A model generated the notes under the pieces. The model made no database searches and was not told where the DNA came from. It saw only the letters and a program-made list of their open reading frames with translations. A program made the translations under genes and the position numbers. Shown here piece by piece: positions 4,813 to 6,679 of a DNA stretch of 6,679 bases (position 1 is its first letter; each line of letters begins with the position of its first letter). This DNA comes from Oscillospiraceae bacterium. GTDB taxonomy: Bacteria > Bacillota > Clostridia > Oscillospirales > Oscillospiraceae. The stretch spans positions 1 to 6,679 of the forward strand of contig JAFPTE010000015.1 of the NCBI GenBank assembly GCA_017400415.1. The letters are read 5' to 3'.

Positions 4813-4947
4813 AAGGTTTCACTCTCCGAAATATAGTTTCCGGCACATACTGAGTTTTGAATATGTAACCGGTCTCTATAATTCTTTCACAAATGAGGAG
4901 CTTTATTCACGGCGGAAAAATTTCCTCATGGCATTTTATGCTGTTTT

Positions 4948-6075
4948 TCAGTCCACGTACACTCGGGGCACCCGCTTTGAGACGGAGCACAGGAGCTCAT
5001 AGGGGATGGTGCCGGCGGTCCGGGCCAGCTCGTCCAGGCTGTTGTGCTGCCCGAAGACCTCCACCCGGCTGTCCAGGTTCACCTTATCCAGCCCCGTCAG
5101 GTCCGCCATGCACATATCCATGCAGATCCTGCCCCGCTGGGGAGCCTGTCCCCCCGCCGTCCAGAAGGAGAAGCGGCCGGAGAGGCACCGCAGGAGCCCG
5201 TCCGCATAGCCGATGGGCAGTACGCCCATGCGGGTGCGCCGCTCCGTGACGAAGGTGCCCCCGTAGCTTATGGGGGTGCCGGCATCATAGTGCTTGATGG
5301 TGCTGACGGTGGTCATAAGGCTCATGGCCGGGCGCAGGCCCAGCCGCCCCTCGTCCCCGTAGCCGTAGAGCAGGAGGCCGGGGCGCACCATATCCATGGC
5401 GGCCTCCGGAATATAGTTTAACACACCTCCGGAGCTGGCGCAATGGCGAAGAGGGAATTTAAAGCCGGAAATTTTTGAAACTTCTGTTAATACGTCGTTG
5501 AAAAGCCCTATCTGGCCCAGGGTAAAGTCCCTGGCCCCCTGCCCGGGCTCATCGGACCGGGCCAGGTGGGTGAAGACTCCCTCGGGGATAAGGTGGGGGC
5601 TGGAGACGGCGGCGATGACGTTTTTTACCCCCGCCTCAAAGTGCCGGCCGGCGCAGAGGAAGCCCAGGCGGCCCATGCCCGTGTCCAGGGCGATGTGCAC
5701 CCTGAGCCTGCCGCCCACGGCGGCTGCCACGGCGGAAAACTCCTCCGCCTTGGCCTCGCAGGTGACGGTCTGGGTCAGGTTCTGCTCAATGAGCAGGGGG
5801 ACGTAGGTAGGGGGCGTGTGGCCCAGAATGAGAATGGGCAGGCCGATGCCCCCGGACCGGAGCTCCATGGCCTCGTCCAGGCAGCTCACCGCCAGGTACT
5901 CCGCCCCCAGCTCCGCCAGGAGCCGGGAGACAGCCAAGGCCCCGTGGCCGTAGGCGTCTGCCTTCACCACCCCAAGAAAGCGGGTGCCGGAGGGCAGGGT
6001 CCGGCGTATGGCCTCATAGTTGTGCCTGATTGCGCCCAGGCTTATCTCCGCCCAGGTGCGCTTCTGCAGGTCCAT
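4948..6075 (-). CDS. alr: Alanine racemase (PLP-dependent)
   Basis: Protein of 375 residues, typical length. It interconverts L- and D-alanine with pyridoxal phosphate, supplying D-Ala for peptidoglycan in the cytoplasm. The N-terminal TIM barrel begins RTWAEISLGAIRHNY and carries the PLP lysine Lys38 in VVKADAYGHG, DTGMGRLGF (131-139, Arg136 being the residue that tunes the cofactor/carboxylate) and HCASSGG (211-217). The C-terminal beta domain carries the second catalytic base Tyr271 in ISYGGTF, then LPIGYADG (286-293) and the GRICMDM substrate-entry block (315-321). All key residues are present, so it should be active. The ATG at 6075 has AAGGA (6090-6086) ten bases upstream, overlapping the stop of the lipoprotein gene only six bases away. 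This points to coupled translation within an nnr-lipoprotein-alr-ndoA unit. Confidence 0.97.
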   Translation of the reverse strand: MDLQKRTWAEISLGAIRHNYEAIRRTLPSGTRFLGVVKADAYGHGALAVSRLLAELGAEYLAVSCLDEAMELRSGGIGLPILILGHTPPTYVPLLIEQNLTQTVTCEAKAEEFSAVAAAVGGRLRVHIALDTGMGRLGFLCAGRHFEAGVKNVIAAVSSPHLIPEGVFTHLARSDEPGQGARDFTLGQIGLFNDVLTEVSKISGFKFPLRHCASSGGVLNYIPEAAMDMVRPGLLLYGYGDEGRLGLRPAMSLMTTVSTIKHYDAGTPISYGGTFVTERRTRMGVLPIGYADGLLRCLSGRFSFWTAGGQAPQRGRICMDMCMADLTGLDKVNLDSRVEVFGQHNSLDELARTAGTIPYELLCSVSKRVPRVYVD

Positions 6076-6081
6076 TTTCTA

Positions 6082-6612
6082 TCATTCCTTAGTAATAAAT
6101 CGGCACGTCAGCACCGCCCGGCCCCCGCTCCAGACCTGAGCGGAAAGGGGCTCCAGAGTCTCCGGGTCGAAAAAAGTCTCCAGGGAGGCGGTGGGGCTGA
6201 CGTAATAGGTGATTTTGAAGCCCTCCGCTGCGGACTCCCAGGCGGTGACGGTACCCTGCCGCCAGCAAGTCAGCATCATGGGCAGGCACTCCGAGGGCGA
6301 AAGGCCCTCCGCCGTCAGGTGGCCCGTGAAGACCGAGGCGCCGCCGAAGGAGAGGGTGTTCCCCCCGGCGTCATAGGTCATGACGATTCCGGCGATGGTC
6401 TCCGGCGCCGTCACCGCAACGGTGCCCCCCTCCGGGGCAAGGTCATAGTCCACGGTGCACTCAAAGAGCCGGGGACCGTAGTCCGCCGTCAGCACCGCCG
6501 TGCCCCCATAGCCTCCGGCGTACCTCTCCCGTATGGGCTCCCGCAGGTCCGGGGCACGGGCACAGGCCGTGAGCAGAAGGAAGGAAAGGAGCAGAGCGGC
6601 GGTTTTTTTCAA
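6082..6612 (-). CDS. Lipoprotein upstream of alr, LolA/GerS/YdcC-like
   Basis: Protein of 176 residues with a lipoprotein signal: KK at 2-3, hydrophobic core 5-14 and lipobox LTAC with Cys17. The mature part alternates short beta strands and turns: TAVLTADYGPRLFECTVDYD (38-57), then VAVTAPETIAGIV and a Gly-rich LSFGGASVFTG, later YYVSPTASLETFFDPETLEPLSAQVWSGG, the curved-sheet pattern seen in LolA-fold lipoproteins. By position it matches ydcC before alr in Bacillus subtilis and gerS before alr2 in Clostridioides difficile; GerS is a spore lipoprotein needed for cortex modification and germination. The relation is inferred from fold pattern and gene order, not from clear sequence identity. 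The TTG at 6612 is chosen because GAGG (6625-6622) lies nine bases upstream and it yields the signal peptide. Both flanking genes are only six to seven bases away. Confidence 0.85.
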   Translation of the reverse strand: MKKTAALLLSFLLLTACARAPDLREPIRERYAGGYGGTAVLTADYGPRLFECTVDYDLAPEGGTVAVTAPETIAGIVMTYDAGGNTLSFGGASVFTGHLTAEGLSPSECLPMMLTCWRQGTVTAWESAAEGFKITYYVSPTASLETFFDPETLEPLSAQVWSGGRAVLTCRFITKE

Positions 6613-6618
6613 GGAAGG

Positions 6619-6679
6619 TCACCTCATGACGGCGGGCAGGCAGCCCAGAATGTCGGACGGGGTGACGCAGTACTGGCAC
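6619..6679 (-). CDS. nnr: C-terminus of NAD(P)HX dehydratase/epimerase (partial)
   Basis: The minus-strand frame entering at 6678 gives 19 residues, CQYCVTPSDILGCLPAVMR, then TGA at 6621-6619. This fits the usual C-terminal tail of NnrD-type or bifunctional Nnr proteins (a Tyr-Gly-Met-Thr-like motif, then SD hydrophobic, then LP and a basic end). Those enzymes repair hydrated NADH/NADPH. Gene order (nnr next to the lipoprotein-alr block, often with acpS) supports the call. The fragment is short, so the assignment is tentative; most of the gene lies outside the window. Its stop overlaps the ribosome site of the lipoprotein gene. Confidence 0.6.
   Translation of the reverse strand, partial: CQYCVTPSDILGCLPAVMR

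Noticed and set aside
3958..4836. Plus-strand open frame of 292 codons opposite ndoA and the 177-residue gene
   Set aside because: His/Gly/Leu-rich antisense shadow of two supported genes; no domain recognised.
4870..4892. Possible promoter for ndoA (TTGTGA with a TATAGA or TACATA box)
   Set aside because: Spacing is six or nineteen bases for the plausible pairs, so no acceptable -35/-10 combination; too weak to annotate.
6461..6679. Minus-strand frame of 72 codons entering from the window edge
   Set aside because: His/Arg/Pro-rich shadow; the neighbouring frame gives the nnr-like C-terminus and the lipoprotein signal peptide.

Overview
The window looks like chromosome of a spore-forming, GC-rich member of the Clostridia, probably Oscillospiraceae (Oscillibacter/Flavonifractor-like). 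This rests on Shine-Dalgarno-led genes, frequent GTG/TTG starts (4 of 10 complete genes), high GC, a spoVAC gene, an IreB gene and a Firmicute-type nnr / lipoprotein / alanine racemase / NdoA gene order. No mobile element, CRISPR array, tRNA or rRNA is visible. The genus guess is inference.

Left part, plus strand (1-1491): the last 31 codons of an unrecognised membrane protein overlap the start of a YitT-family membrane protein by ATGA. A terminator-like hairpin follows, and directly after its T-run comes spoVAC (spore core DPA/ion channel subunit). A perfect bidirectional hairpin ends both spoVAC and the convergent minus-strand block.

Middle, minus strand (reading 2900 to 1509): a near-consensus housekeeping promoter drives an unrecognised 98-residue protein (TTG start) and then a secreted two-SH3b NlpC/P60 peptidoglycan hydrolase. 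A roughly 200-base AT-rich stretch without genes separates these from ireB (3139-3387), which has its own consensus promoter and terminator.

Right part, minus strand (reading 6679 to 3475): the C-terminus of an NAD(P)HX-repair enzyme (nnr), a LolA/GerS-like lipoprotein, alanine racemase (alr) and the NdoA/MazF RNase without an adjacent antitoxin gene. Then come an unrecognised 177-residue membrane-anchored or exported protein, a terminator hairpin, and an unrecognised 116-residue protein.

The most interesting observation is a compact junction that occurs twice (979-1033 plus strand; 3873-3823 minus strand). The TGA stop of the upstream gene forms TGAATA. A terminator hairpin follows whose loop contains a sporulation-sigma-like -10 (CAGAATA at sigma-G spacing; CATATTAT at sigma-E spacing). 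The 3' arm of the hairpin supplies the Shine-Dalgarno of the next gene, and the terminator T-run is the spacer to its start codon. A read-through transcript would hide the ribosome site, whereas a transcript begun inside the hairpin would expose it. With spoVAC and a GerS-like lipoprotein next to alr, this gives the locus a sporulation theme inside housekeeping surroundings.
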